Both the position numbers and the translations under genes were made by a program. This document shows, one piece after another, positions 11,006-21,815 of a stretch of DNA of 64,000 nt. The DNA is from Lampris incognitus (lineage: Eukaryota; Chordata; Actinopteri; Lampriformes; Lampridae). Positions within the stretch are counted from its first letter, which is position 1, and each line of letters starts with the position of its first letter. The DNA lies in the NCBI RefSeq assembly GCF_029633865.1, contig NC_079221.1:4130409-4194408 (forward strand), read 5' to 3'. The notes beneath the pieces are model-generated. The model made no database searches. It worked only from the letters and a program-made list of their open reading frames with translations, and had not been told where the DNA came from.

Positions 11006-11537
11006 TCCCCCTTTTTCTCCCCAATTGTATCCGGCCATCCCTGTGATGGACTGGCAGCCTGTCCAGGGCGTCTCCCCGCCTGCCGCCCAAAGACTGCTGG
11101 GATAGGCTCCAGCATCCCCGCCACCCTGACAGCAGGATAAGCGGTTTGGATAATGGATGGCTGTATCCAGCCAATTACCCCACTCTTCCGAGCCATTCCG
11201 GTCACTGCTCCACCCCCTCTGCCGATCCGGGGAGGGCTGCAGACTACCACAGGCCTCCTCCGATACATGTGGAGTCACCAGCCGCTTCTTTTCACCTGAC
11301 AGTGAGGAGTTTCAACAGGGGAACATAGTGCGTGGGAGGATCACGCTATTTCCCCCAGTTCCCCCTCCCCCCTGAACAGGCGCCCCAACTGACCAGAGGA
11401 GGCGCTAGTGCAGTGACCAGGACACATACCCACATCCGGCTTCCCACCCGCAGACACGGCCAATTGGGTCTGAAGGGACGCCCGACCAAGCCGGATGCAA
11501 CACGGGGATTCGAACCGCTGATCCCTCAGAACGAAAA
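11006..11537 (-). mobile_element. tRNA-derived SINE, family A, interrupted
   Basis: A minus-strand family A copy. Its 3' end (ctttttctccccaattgtat on the + strand) starts near 11010, then is interrupted at about 11032 by a family B SINE piece and resumes at about 11160 (tgtatccagccaattacccc). It continues through the usual body to the B box (gggattcgaaccgctgatc complement) near 11520. The repeated tgtatcc(g/a)gcc on the two sides of the insert looks like a target-site duplication. Confidence 0.85.
11032..11158 (+). mobile_element. Family B SINE fragment nested in family A SINE
   Basis: A 5'-truncated family B 3' body (gtgatggactggcagcctgt, then ccgcccaaagactgctggga, then caggataagcggtttggata) ends in atggatggctg. 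It lies inside a family A copy and is flanked by tgtatcc(g/a)gcc. The 5' truncation plus target duplication fits LINE-type target-primed insertion after the A copy. Confidence 0.8.
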
Positions 11538-11984
11538 GAAAATGTATATAGTTGATATATTAAAGACCAAATCAAAGATAAGAGTAGGACGCACGAATTG
11601 TGGCGATCGAAGGACAGAGAGGACAACAGCAGGCTAATAGCAGGGACCGTCTGATGCGCTTGCACGCGAGTGACCACAATTTGTGTCCATGAGCGAGTGG
11701 CCACAAGCTGCAACGCATAACCCACGACGGCAGTTCCACGGCGCCGTGGTAAAAATAAAATAACATATTTTAGACTGGGGAATGGTTTCTACATTACACT
11801 GCCTGTACCAGTGATATAATAATTATATTATATTATAATCTGCCTTAGAATAAATGTTGTGAGTGTTTGTGAGAGTCAAAGCATGCATGGACATGAGCGC
11901 TGATTGGACAAAAAAAAAAAAGAAAAAAAAAGAAAAGAAACTCTTTTTCATTTTGGTACATTAGCGCCACAGTATCATGCTCTA
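11538..11984. other. No gene; right copy of the 40-bp direct repeat
   Basis: Bases 11606-11643 repeat the sequence at 10934-10973. The remainder is AT-rich and has no recognisable feature. Confidence 0.45.
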
Positions 11985-12756
11985 CCCGCTTCCGGTGTGG
12001 ATGATGGCGGCACGAATTCACGTGGCACGAATTCACGTTTGCAGCCGCCTCACCCAGTACCGTCGATACAGAGTCTTTGTCCACGTCTGGATTTTTGTCT
12101 TCGTTTGTTGGCTGGGAGAGCTGGCGCTGGATCGGCTGCAGGAGCTTGGTCTGCTGCGCTGTGGGGCCAGGGACCGCGGCCTTGCCTGGAGCTGTGCCCG
12201 GGGGGGTGGCACCGGGGGCAGTCTGGTGGGGCGTGGCAGTGGGGCCTGCTGGGCTGGCTGCTGACCAATGCAGACCCGCAGTTCTCATGGCATCAGGGGG
12301 CGGTCTGGCGGCGGCCTCACCTGGCGTTGACTGGTGTTTTTGGTGTGCGGGGAAGTGTGTCGGGGCTGTCTGGCTGGGGGGGGCTTGGTCTGCTTTGTCC
12401 GGTTGCCACGGGGACCGTGGCCCCTGCCTGGAGCTGCGCTGGGGGGGGGGGGGGCACACAGAGGGCGGTCTGACAGGCTGTGTAATCGGGGCAGGCTAGG
12501 CTAACTGCTAGCCCCTGCAGACCAGCGGTTCCGACAGTCATCCTGGCTGGCGTTTGTTCTCTTGGACAGTGATTTTTTTTTTTTGGAGTGTATATGTGTT
12601 AGTTTGAATGTGTGTGTTCTTGTAGTTCTTAACTGTGTTTTTGTGTGTATGTTGTACTGCATTGGGCTGGGGGAAGCGGCATTTCGTTTCGCTTCATGTG
12701 TGCAGGTACATGAGGTGAAACGACAAATGAAGTGTTCCTGGTTCCTGATTTACCAA
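11985..12756 (+). mobile_element. Family C retroposon, dimeric form
   Basis: It starts with the head (cgcttccggtgtggatgatg, then the gcacgaattcacg module, which is duplicated at once). A GC-rich body occurs as two diverged modules (agcttggtctgctgcgctgt near 12147 and gcttggtctgctttgtccgg near 12389). The GT-rich stretch and a LINE-like tail (tgttcctggttcctgattta) end it. Large Gly/Leu-rich frames here are composition-driven, because they cross module junctions and are not shared in frame with the other copies. Confidence 0.75.
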
Positions 12757-12936
12757 GCAGCTACAGCCCCTGTTGCGAGCTATCACACGGAACAACAGAA
12801 CAATCGTGGAGCGAGAGCTTCTCAGAAAAACAACTTCACCTCAAGACTCGGGCCAACAGGAGATGTCTTGAAGCAGGTTACCTGAAAGTCCAACAATAGC
12901 ACCATCAACTGAGTAATGCAAGGTGCTGGCGTCTCC

Positions 12937-13094
12937 AACAGAGCCCTGTGCTCCAAGAAGATTCAAATATCCCCCCGATGTTCTGCAATATGGATTTATC
13001 CACATAGCCGAAAACGACGGGGAATCCCAGTGTGTTATTTGTTCAGGAGTGCTTGTACATGAAAACTTAAAACCAGCTAAACTTCAGAGACATT
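12937..13094 (+). pseudogene. hAT transposase (ZBED/SCAND3-like), N-terminal zinc-finger part
   Basis: Translation from about 12950 reads RRFKYPPDVLQYGFIHI, then CVICSGVLVHENLKPAKLQR. This resembles the BED-type zinc finger at the start of domesticated and transposon hAT proteins of the SCAND3/ZBED5 group (C-x2-C, then H...H). The finger is cut after the first His by a family A SINE, and its continuation (RHLEMKH) resumes at about 13504. The flanks aaacttcagagacatt and aaacttaagagacatt are the target duplication. Confidence 0.75.
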
Positions 13095-13493
13095 CCAACA
13101 TGGGGGACCGCCTGTTTGAATCCTCGTGTTACCTCTGGCTTGGTCAGGCGTCCGTACGGACACAACTGGCCCTGTCTGCGGGTGGGAAGCCGGATGTGGG
13201 TATGTGTCCTGGTCACTGCACTGGCGCCTCCTCTGGTTGGTCAGGGCGCCTGGTCAGTGGGGAAGGGGAACTGGGGGGAATAGCATGATCCTCCCACGCA
13301 CTATGTCCCCCTGGTGAAACTCCTCACTGTCAGGTGAAAAGAAGTGGCTGGTGACTCCACATGTATCGGAGGAGGCATGTGGTAGTCTGCAGCCCTCCCT
13401 GGATAAGCAGAGGGGGTGGAGCAGAGACCGGGGCGGCTCGGAAGAGTGGGGTTATTGGACAAGTACAATTGGGGAGAAAAAGGGGAAAAATCA
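13095..13493 (+). mobile_element. tRNA-derived SINE, family A, inserted in a hAT gene
   Basis: A family A copy of about 400 bp lacking its first 40 or so bases. The B box is degenerate (gtttgaatcc), and it ends aattggggagaaaaaggggaaaaatc. It is bounded by a 16-bp near-perfect duplication of hAT coding sequence (13079-13094 and 13494-13509, one mismatch), which proves insertion into the hAT sequence. Confidence 0.9.
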
Positions 13494-13526
13494 AACTTAA
13501 GAGACATTTGGAAATGAAACACTACG

Positions 13527-14922
13527 GTGGTGAGGGAGTACGCTACAGAGGGTGGTGAGGGAGTACGCTACAGACGGTGGTGAGGGAGTACGCTACAGAG
13601 GGTGGTGAGGGCGTATGCTACAGAGGGTGGTGAGGGAGTACGCTATAGAGGGTGGTGAGGGAGTACGCTACAGACGGTGGTGAGGGAGTACGCTACAGAG
13701 GGTGGTGAGGGAGTATGCTACAGAGGGTGGTGAGGGAGTACGCTATAGAGGGTGGTGAGGGAGTATGCTACAGAGGGTGGTGAGGGAGTATGCTACAGAG
13801 GGTGGTGAGGGAGTATGCTAGAGAGGGTGGTGAGGGAGAACGCTACAGACGGTGGTGAGGGAGTACGCTACAGACGGTGGTGAGGGAGTATGCTACAGAG
13901 GGTGGTGAGGGAGTACGCTACAGAGGGTGGTGAGGGAGTATGCTACAGATGGTGGTGAGGGAGTATGCTACAGAGGGTGGTGGGGGAGTATGCTACAGAG
14001 GGTGGTGAGGGAGTATGCTACAGACGGTGGTGAGGGAGTATGCTACAGACGGTGGTGAGGGAGTATGCTACAGAGGGTGGTGAGGGAGTATGCTACAGAG
14101 GGTGGTGAGGGAGTACACCACAGACGGTGGTGAGGGAGTACGCTACAGAGGGTGGTGAGGGAGTACGCTACAGACGGTGGTGAGGGAGTACGCTACAGAC
14201 GGTGGTGAGGGAGTATGCTACAGAGGGTGGTGAGGGTGTACGCTACAGAGGGTGGTGAGGGAGTACGCTACAGATGGTGGTGAGGGAGTACGCTACAGAC
14301 GGTGCTGAGGGAGTACGCTACAGATGGTGGTGAGGGAGTACACCACAGACGGTGGTGAGGGAGTATGCCACAGATGGTGGTGAGGGAGTACGCTACAGAG
14401 GGTGGTGAGGGCGTATGCTACAGAGGGTGGTGAGGGAGTATGCTACAGACGGTGGTGAGGGAGTACGCTACAGACGGCGGTGAGGGAGTATGCTACAGAG
14501 GGTGGTGAGGGAGTACGCTACAGACGGCCGCGAGGGAGTACGCTACAGACGGCGGTGAGGGAGTATGCTACAGACGGTGGTGAGGGAGTACGCTACAGAC
14601 GGCGGTGAGGGAGTACGCTACAGACGGTGGTGAGGGAGTACGCTACAGACGGCGGTGAGGGAGTACGCTACAGACGGTGGTGAGGGAGTACACTACAGAC
14701 GGCGGTGAGGGAGTACGCTACAGAGGGTGGTGAGGGAGTACGCTACAGACGGTGGTGAGGGAGTACGCTACAGACGGCGGTGAGGGAGTATGCTACAGAG
14801 GGTGGTGAGGGAGTACGCTACAGACGGCGGTGAGGGAGTACGCTACAGACGGTGGTGAGGGAGTACGCTACAGTGGGTGGTGAGGGAGTACGCTACAGAC
14901 GGCGGTGAGGGAGTACGCTACA
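13527..14922. repeat. 25-bp minisatellite, about 56 copies
   Basis: Tandem units of 25 bp (ggtggtgagggagtacgctac plus aga and one variable base). Most differences are at a few sites: c/t in ta(c/t)gc, the base after caga, and ggtgg versus ggcgg. In the last third (about 14530-14910) ggcgg and ggtgg units largely alternate, which makes a 50-bp higher-order unit. There are no unique spacers. The array replaces the central part of the hAT pseudogene, whose ends flank it. Confidence 0.95.
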
Positions 14923-14939
14923 GGCCCTGCTAAGCCCGT

Positions 14940-15800
14940 GGCAGCGTCATATGAGGTGAATTGGAGTCAGACCATAAATTACTATGGTTTGCAGGGATCA
15001 GATGGATTTCTCGAGGTAAAATACTGACCAGCCTGTTTGAGCTGCATGAAGAGGTCCGTGTCTTCCTGTCAGATTGTGGTTCTTACCTCACTGACCACTT
15101 GACTGACCCGAAGTGCGCCGCTGGCCTCGCATACCTGGCAGACATTTCTGACAAACTGAACTGTCTAAGCACATCCCTCCAAGGCACAACACAAACGCCC
15201 TTTCTCTTTCTGACAAGGTAACAGCATTTGAAAGGAAACTGGAGGGATGGGCCGTGCGAGTCGAGGAGGGTGGTGTTGAAATGGTCCCTGATCTCCAGGA
15301 CTTTGTGGACAGTTATGACATCATACGCATCCAAACAATGGAAGGAGCAGCTGCCACTCATCTTAGAAGCCTGCTTGACAGTTTCAACAGATGCTTCCCA
15401 AAAGATGACACACCAGAGAGATACGACTGGACACGCCAGCCTTTCAGCGCCTCTAGTGCGCAACACTTGTTGCAGGAACTGGAGGATGCCCTGTTGCATC
15501 TTTCTACTGACCGCACATTACAGACGGCTTTCACACCATGCACACCGCAAGGATTCTGGCTGTCAGGGCCTGCGCAATTCTCAGGACTATCAAAAGCCGC
15601 AGTGGATGCACTTATTCCTCTTGGATCTACATATTTATGTGAAAACATTTCCCACACTGACATCCAGGAAGAACAAACACAGATCCCGGCTCCTCAGGGC
15701 TGGAGATGACCTTCGTGGGGCAGTCTCCAACACCAAGCCAAGAATATGTTTGCTTTGTTCAAATAAGCAGGCCCAGCCATCCCACTACCATGTGTCAGGG
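14940..15800 (+). pseudogene. hAT transposase (SCAND3/ZBED5-like), C-terminal part
   Basis: Translation of 14961-15221 includes RWISRGKILTSLFELHEEV and LAYLADISDKLNCLSTSLQG. A shifted frame from about 15222 continues with AFERKLEGWAVRV and later DALIPLGSTYLCE, and a third frame (RKNKHRSRLLRAGDDLRGAV) completes the end. These segments match, in order, the catalytic-core end and the C-terminal dimerisation region of hAT transposases of the SCAND3/ZBED5 type. At least two frame changes and loss of the middle make it a pseudogene. Confidence 0.8.
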
Positions 15801-15843
15801 TGAATGATGTCCCTGCTACATAAACAAAAAAAAAAAAAAGAAC

Positions 15844-16262
15844 GGGTGTCTGGGTAGCATAGCAACATGGGAACCGCTGGTTCGAATCCCCGTGTTATCT
15901 CCGGCTTGGTCGAGCTTCCTTACAGACACAATTGGCCATGTCTGCGGGTGGGAAGCCGGATGTGGGTGTGTCCTGGTTGCTGCACTAGCGCCTCCTCTGG
16001 TCGGTCAGGGCACTTGCTCGGGGGGGAGGGGGAATTAGGGGGAGTAGCATGATCCTCCCATGCGCTTCATCCCCCCGGGGAAACTCCTCACTGTCAGGTG
16101 AAAAGAAGCGGCTGGTGACTCCGCATGCATCGGAGGAGACATGTGGTAGTCTTCAGCCCTCCCTGGATCGGCAGAGGGGGTGGAGCAGCGACGGGGACGG
16201 CTCAGAAGAGTGGGGTAATTGGCCGGGTACAATTAGGGAGGGAAAAAAAGGGAAAAATCCCC
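15844..16262 (+). mobile_element. tRNA-derived SINE, family A
   Basis: The head has lost about 20 bases between the A box (tagcatagc) and aacatgggaaccgctggttc. The B box ggttcgaatcc is intact, the body is complete, and the end is gggagggaaaaaaagggaaa. It follows an A-rich stretch at 15825-15841. Confidence 0.9.
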
Positions 16263-16295
16263 CCCCCCAAAAAATTAACTGACTGATATTAGGCA

Positions 16296-16677
16296 GGGCG
16301 GCACAGTGGCGCAGTGGTTAGCGCGGTCGCCTCACAGCAAGGTCCTGGGTTTGAGCTGCGGGGTAGTCCAACCTTGGGGGTCGTCCCGGGTCATCCTTTG
16401 TGTGGAGTTTGCATGTTCGCCCCGTGTCTGCGTGGGTTTCCTCCCACAGTCCAAAGACATGTAGGTCAGGTGAATCGGCCGTACTAAATTGTCCCTAGGT
16501 GTGAATGTGTGTGTGGTTGTGTGTGTGTGGTTGTGTGTGTGTATGTCGGCCCTGTGTGATGGCCCGGCGGCCTGTCCAGGGTGTCTCCCCGCCTGCCGCC
16601 CAGTGACTGCTGGGATAGGCTCCAGCATCCCCGGGACCCTGAGAGCAGGCTAAGCGGTTCAGATCATGGATGGATGG
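16296..16677 (+). mobile_element. tRNA-derived SINE, family B, full length with TSD
   Basis: The best family B copy here. Its tRNA-like head contains tggcgcagtgg, a perfect match to the polymerase III A box, and a B-box-like gggtttgag. The body is complete, includes an internal GT tract at 16503-16545, and ends in ggatggatg. The 12-bp sequence tgatattaggca occurs on both sides (16284-16295 and 16678-16690, allowing a one-base join uncertainty), a clear target-site duplication. Confidence 0.92.
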
Positions 16678-16690
16678 ATGATATTAGGCA

Positions 16691-17498
16691 ACAAATCTTT
16701 AAATGGAAGTCTGTCAAAAACTGAGTGAACAGATAAACTCTCCATTGTTACAGGGAAATGTACAGAATCAACTGATACAAACAGAAGAGGTGTAAACAGA
16801 TATGAAAACAGTTCTTAAGTTAAGGCCTGTAAGACCATAAGGCTCTATACATGTTAGCAAGCCCAGTTATATGAGAATATATTTCCAGCTATTATTGTTC
16901 ATTTAGGCCTGAAGCAGACATGTTGGCTGTTGATTGCGATGGTTCTGTCATTTCAATACATGTAAACACACTAATTAAAGCCGAAACTGAATGAGTTGTT
17001 GTTCTGTCTGCAGGCACAGCAGTGGTCCTCCAGTGTGAGTGTGGTAGCGTTTATGTGTTATACTGCAGTAGTCCCTGAACGGTCTCGGCCAGATTGTTTA
17101 TGAGCCATCAATGTGTTTGCATCGGGGTGTTGTGAGTTACATGTCCCAGTGCTGTGTGTGTGTGTGTGTGTTTGGGGGGGGGGGGGGGGTCCGCGACTCA
17201 AAAACGCTAAGAACCACTGCTCTATAGGATCACATGCTCTCTATGTAGACCAGAGACCACCACAAACAGAGTAGAAGCCCCGGGGGGCTCACGTCCACAA
17301 GCTGCACTTCTGCTTGATCCCACATTGTACAGACACGACGACGCCATCTGACACCACGCCCGACAAAATAACATTGTCTTTGGCCTGTCACACATGATGC
17401 ATCCAACACATCTACAAATCTCCAGCCTTATCTCAAATTAATTTCATCCTGTCATGTCATTATTATTCCACACTTGTCAGATTATTACACACTTCCTT
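16691..17498. other. No gene; possible hAT end at 17186-17222
   Basis: I recognise no gene. A G-run near 17174 is followed by ccgcgactcaaaaacgctaa and gaaccactgctctatagg, which looks like the end of a hAT-type non-autonomous element in inverse orientation to 9860. Confidence 0.4.
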
Positions 17499-17996
17499 CC
17501 GCTTCCGGTGTGGGAAGACGGTGGCGCGAATTCACATTTGCGGTGGCCTCACCCAGTTCATCCATGCAGTGTCTTTGTCCACGTCTGCGTTTAAGTTTTT
17601 GTCTTCGCTTGTTGGCTGGGAGAGCTGGCGCTGGATCGGCTGAGAGAGCTTGGTCTGCTGCACTGTGGGCCCAGGGACCGCGGCCCTGCCTGGAGCTGCA
17701 CCCGAGGTAACACCGGGGGCGGTCTGACAGGATGCGGAAGCGGGGCAGGCTAAGCTAACTGCTAGCCCATGCAGACCGGCGGTTCCGACAGTCATCCTGA
17801 CTGGTGTTTGTTCCCTTGGACAGTGATTTGCTTGGGTGTGGATATGTGTGTTAGTTTGAATATGTGTGTTCTTGTCGTTCTTACATGTGTTTTTGTGTGT
17901 ATGCTGCACTGCTGTGGGCTGGGGGAAAGGGCATTTCGTTTCACTTCATGTGTGTAAGTGCATGAGGTGAAATGACAAATAAAGTGTTCCTGATGA
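17499..17996 (+). mobile_element. Family C retroposon, monomeric form
   Basis: About 500 bp with one of each module: head (cttccggtgtgggaagacgg), GC-rich body (gagagcttggtctgctgcac), the block ctaactgctagcccatgcag, the GT-rich stretch, ctgggggaaagggcatttcg, and the tail aaataaagtgttcctgatga. It is the simplest copy and so the best guide to the family layout. Confidence 0.8.
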
Positions 17997-19212
17997 ATAA
18001 ATGTGTCGAATCCAGATCAACCAAAAGGCAAACATATGATTAATGTGAGGAAAGAAAGAAAACTGGCCAACAATAACTGGTTTACTCATTAACCATCGAG
18101 CTGAGTAGTGACAGCAGATGCTTGTTTGATAGACATGTCTCAGATACAGACTCAATCACTGTAAACGGGAAGGACCAAGAGGGGGGGAAAACCATGGACT
18201 CCAAACAAAAAGAGCCTCTCTGCAAGCGAAGCAATACCAGCATATTTGTGATGCATGGGTCACCTCTAATGGCATCTGGTCGGGATCGGGCTCATTGTCA
18301 TGCACCCCGTTGTGCTATCTGCATCTGGTCCCCATGCAGTGCTCATTGAAGTGAGCCACACAAAGCCTTATCTGGTGGGATGGGGCGAGAGGGGGTGGCT
18401 GGCGGGGGCACAGAATCAAAGTGACTACATGTCTATCAGTGTATTGTGCAGAATTTTTCAAAAGGAGAGCCAAATACTCCACAGTGCCTTCCGAGTCAGT
18501 CAACTAAAACCGGACAAAACCCTGCAGTTTAAATGCACATAAAATCTCCCTGTTTGTTTCAGCCAGGAAGTGCAGAGTAAAATACCTCACAAAAACCATC
18601 ACCATGACAACAACTCACTATCATTAAATTTGGGATGAGCCTCGCTGTAGTTGCCAATTTCAGGTTAATGACGATGGCGACGATAATTAGCGATGGCAAA
18701 ATTGTGCTTATTCTGAGATGATTAAAGCAACTTGGAGAACGCTCACGTTACCGTTGCAATTAATGCCGGGTGAACGGTGACATTCGGTCTTAAACAGTGA
18801 TTATTTGTTGACACTTATTAAACAAATATATGTGTTTTTGCTCACGGTATCTAATCTGCAGTCATAATGAGCTCTTGCAAAGGAGAATGCCGTTTGATGC
18901 ACATTTCTTGCATACACGATTTTTCAAAGAAAAAACAAAGTCTGCCTATGTAATCACAGCAAATATTTATGTATGTATTTATTCATTTACTTACTTATCT
19001 GTTTACGAATTTTGATTATTTTTTCCAGCGTACATGCAGAACAAATACTTCTGGGATTAATTTTCGATGTGTTGTTCTAATGCCACACACAGCGGTCTGT
19101 GACCTTGGTCTTGGAAAAGGCGCAATATAAAACAAAAACTATGGGGCGTCCGGGTGGTGTGGTGACAATTAATGGCATCATTACCACCCTCTCTCTTAAT
19201 GATCTCCATGAA
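17997..19212. other. No recognisable gene; SINE stub near 19141
   Basis: I recognise no domain in any frame. Bases 19141-19160 (atggggcgtccgggtggtgt) look like the first 20 bases of a family A SINE, broken off about 60 bp upstream of the next copy. Confidence 0.45.
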
Positions 19213-20213
19213 ATAAGGAATGAGGGTGTCTGGGTAGCGTAGCGGTCTATTCTGTTGCCTACCAACATGGGGATTGCCAGTTAGAATCCCCGTGTTACCT
19301 CCAGCTTGGTCAGGCGTCCCTACAATTAGCCGTGTCTGCCGGTGGGAAGGATGTGGGTATGTGTCCTGGTCACTGCACTAGCGCCTCCTCTGGCCAGGCA
19401 TGCCGTCTGTTCAAGGCAGAGGGAGAACTGGGGGGAATAGCGTGATCCTCCCACACGCTACGTCCCCCTGGTGAAACTCCTCTCTGTCAGCTGAAAAGAA
19501 GCGGCTGGCGACTCCACATGTATGGGAGAAGACGTCTGTCGGCAGCCCTACCAACATGTACCTGGCTCTGCCAAATGACGGAAGCTAAGCAGGTGTGGGC
19601 TTGGCTAGCACTCGGTTGAGAGACCTCCTGGGAAAAACTGAGTTGCTGCCGGAAGTGGTGTTGGTGGGCCAGTAGGGGGCAGTCTTCCCTCTGGTCCTAA
19701 TAAAAACGACAAATATCAAATCCCAATGCCCCAGTGCAGTGATGGGGACACTGTGCTGTAGGAGCTGCCGTCCTTCGGATGAGACGTTAAACCGAGGTCC
19801 TGACTCACTGTGGTCATCAAAGATCCCATGACACTTATCACAAAGAGTAGGGGGGGTTCCCCGGTGTCCTGGCAACATTCCCAACCTGGCTGTCTCCATC
19901 TGGCCACCTGATCATCCCCCCCATGTAATTGACTCAATAGTTCCTCCCTCTCCACCTCAAGGTGATGTGTGGTGAGCGTTCTGGCGCTACACATTGGTGG
20001 TGGTTGAAGTGAGTTACCCCCTTCAATGTGAAGCACTTTGGGTGTCTAGAAAAGCGCTATATAAATGTAATGATTATTATTATTATTATCATTATCATTA
20101 TTATTATGTGGTAGTCTGCAGCCCTCCCCGAATCAGCAGAGGGGGTGGAGTAGCAACCGGGACGGCTCTGAAGAGTGGGGTAATTGGCAAAGTACAATTG
20201 GGGGGGGCAAAAA
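19213..20213 (+). mobile_element. tRNA-derived SINE, family A, split by a SINE3
   Basis: The 5' part (19213 to about 19535) has the A box (tagcgtagcgg, a perfect match) and a mutated B box (cagttagaatcc). The 3' part resumes at about 20106 (atgtggtagtctgcagccct) and ends near 20210 (gtacaattgggggggg). The 570 bp between them are a 5S-derived SINE. Confidence 0.88.
19541..20104 (+). mobile_element. 5S rRNA-derived SINE3-type element
   Basis: The head contains cggaagctaagcaggtgtgg, then agcactcggttgagagacct and cctgggaaaaactgagttgc, which align with the internal-promoter region and 3' half of 5S rRNA. The central part has tgctgtaggagctgccgtcc and ttcggatgagacgttaaacc, typical of fish SINE3. 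The 3' end (aagcactttgggtgtctaga, then gctatataaatgtaatg) closes with (ATT)n to 20104. It is essentially full length and lies inside a family A SINE, so it is younger than that copy. It is not a functional 5S gene. Confidence 0.88.
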
Positions 20214-20996
20214 ATAAAAATAAATAAATAAACTATTATGGTTATTATTATTATTACTTCCATGGAAAGGACTGTGTGGGACAGATGACATGCTTCTTTC
20301 TCTGACATCAGTATCAGACTTGTTTTTAGCCGGGCAAAAATATATCAAGCAAAAAAAAAAAACAAAAACAAAAACAAAAGAAAAGGTCCGTCAGCCATTG
20401 TGTACACGGCGTTTATTCGTTTCCTCAGAAGTGCACTGAGGTACCACAGGCTTACGCCGCGCTTAAACTGACCATTTTTCATTTTCTAAACTGCCTCGAG
20501 ACACGTCTCATTTGCCTCGTCTCTCATCAACACACGGCAAAGCGTTTCTCTTTTTTCACATCATCGGGCCATGTGACAAAGCTCACACACACACACACAC
20601 ACACACACACCCACTCGTGTGTACAGCGCTGGCCCGTGGCGAGGAGCTGCAGGGGGCCACAGGCGTCCACACATTCACACCTCCGAGCTGTCTATGTGCT
20701 ACCGCAGACCAGCGCTGCTGCTTTACTGCAGCAGATGGGGCTTCGCTGCCCCGGCCTTTTGTGCTACCTCGCTGAGGGGGAAAGGAAAGCACACCCCGCT
20801 TGACCCCCCCCCCCCCGCTAAAACAATTCCTTCTTAACTACAGGTTAAGCATGCATACATACATGTAAATCATTCTTAGTTAAGGGTGTCAGCTACATGC
20901 ATAGGATGCAAATTATGGGTTTTTGTTTGTTTGTTTTTGCCACATGCCTGCACAAATCATCCCAAGCTCGTCAATGTTATGAACGGCGAGCCGATA
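20214..20996. other. No gene; microsatellites
   Basis: It holds an A-rich run (20351-20381), (CA)n at 20583-20611 and a C-run near 20805. No coding signature is visible. Confidence 0.5.
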
Positions 20997-21126
20997 TTCC
21001 ATCCATCCATTATCCCAACCGCTTATCCTGCTCTCAGGGTCGTGGAGATGCTGGAGCCTATCCCAGCAGTCACTGGGTGGCAAGTGGGGAGACACCCTGG
21101 ACAGGCTGCCAGGCCATCACACAGGG

Positions 21127-21201
<75 letters not shown>

Positions 21202-21403
21202 AGGGACAATTTAGTACAGCTGATTCACCTGACCTACATGTCTTTGCACTGTGGGAGGAAACCCACGCAGACACGGAAAGAACATGCAAACTCCACACAG
21301 AGGACACCCTGGGACAACCCCCAAGTTTGGACTACCCCGGGGCTCGAACCCAGGACCTTCTTGCTGTGAGGCAACCGTGCTAACCACTGCGCCACCCCGC
21401 CCA
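20997..21403 (-). mobile_element. tRNA-derived SINE, family B, with (CA)n expansion
   Basis: A near-complete minus-strand copy from the head complement (aaccactgcgccaccccgcc, ending near 21403) to the ggatgg tail (catccatccattatcc near 21002). An internal CA tract, present as a short run in other copies, has expanded to about 70 bp at 21129-21199. Confidence 0.9.
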
Positions 21404-21645
21404 TTTGGTTAAAACACAGTCCACAGACTCCTTCATCAGCAATAGACCAGTAGTTACAATATCCAGTAAGAAGAAATCCACTTCATTGTGTCATTGTACG
21501 CTACAATGACATCTGTTTTCTGCATTTAACCCATCCTAACGTATAGGAGTGGGCATCTGTGGTGCAGCACCCGGCGACCAACTTCAGTTCTTTTTCCTAT
21601 TGCCTTGCTCAGGGGCACAGGCAGGAGTATAAACCCCAACATGCG

Positions 21646-21815
21646 TGTCTTCTTGATGGCGGGAGGAAACCGGAGCACCCGGAGGAAACCCACGCAGACA
21701 CGGGGAGAACATGCAAACTCCACACACAGAGGACCTGGGACGGTCTGGGGTTCAAACCCAGGACCTTGTTGCTGTGAGGCAGCAGTGCTAACCACTGGGC
21801 CACCGCGCTGCCACA
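21646..21815 (-). mobile_element. tRNA-derived SINE, family B, 5' fragment
   Basis: The head and proximal body only (minus strand from 21815). The + strand shows gaggaaacccacgcagacac, then tgcaaactccacacacagag, then gctaaccactgggccaccgc. The distal body and tail are missing. Confidence 0.85.

Noticed and set aside
12077..12499. Trp/Gly/Leu-rich plus-strand frames near 12 kb
   Set aside because: They run across module junctions of a family C retroposon and are not conserved in frame in its other copies.
13527..14922. CRISPR-like array
   Set aside because: The repeats are directly tandem with no unique spacers, and the context is vertebrate. It is a minisatellite.
19560..19640. 5S rRNA gene
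   Set aside because: Only the internal-promoter and 3' half of 5S are recognisable, with many changes, and they continue into a SINE3 body and (ATT)n tail.
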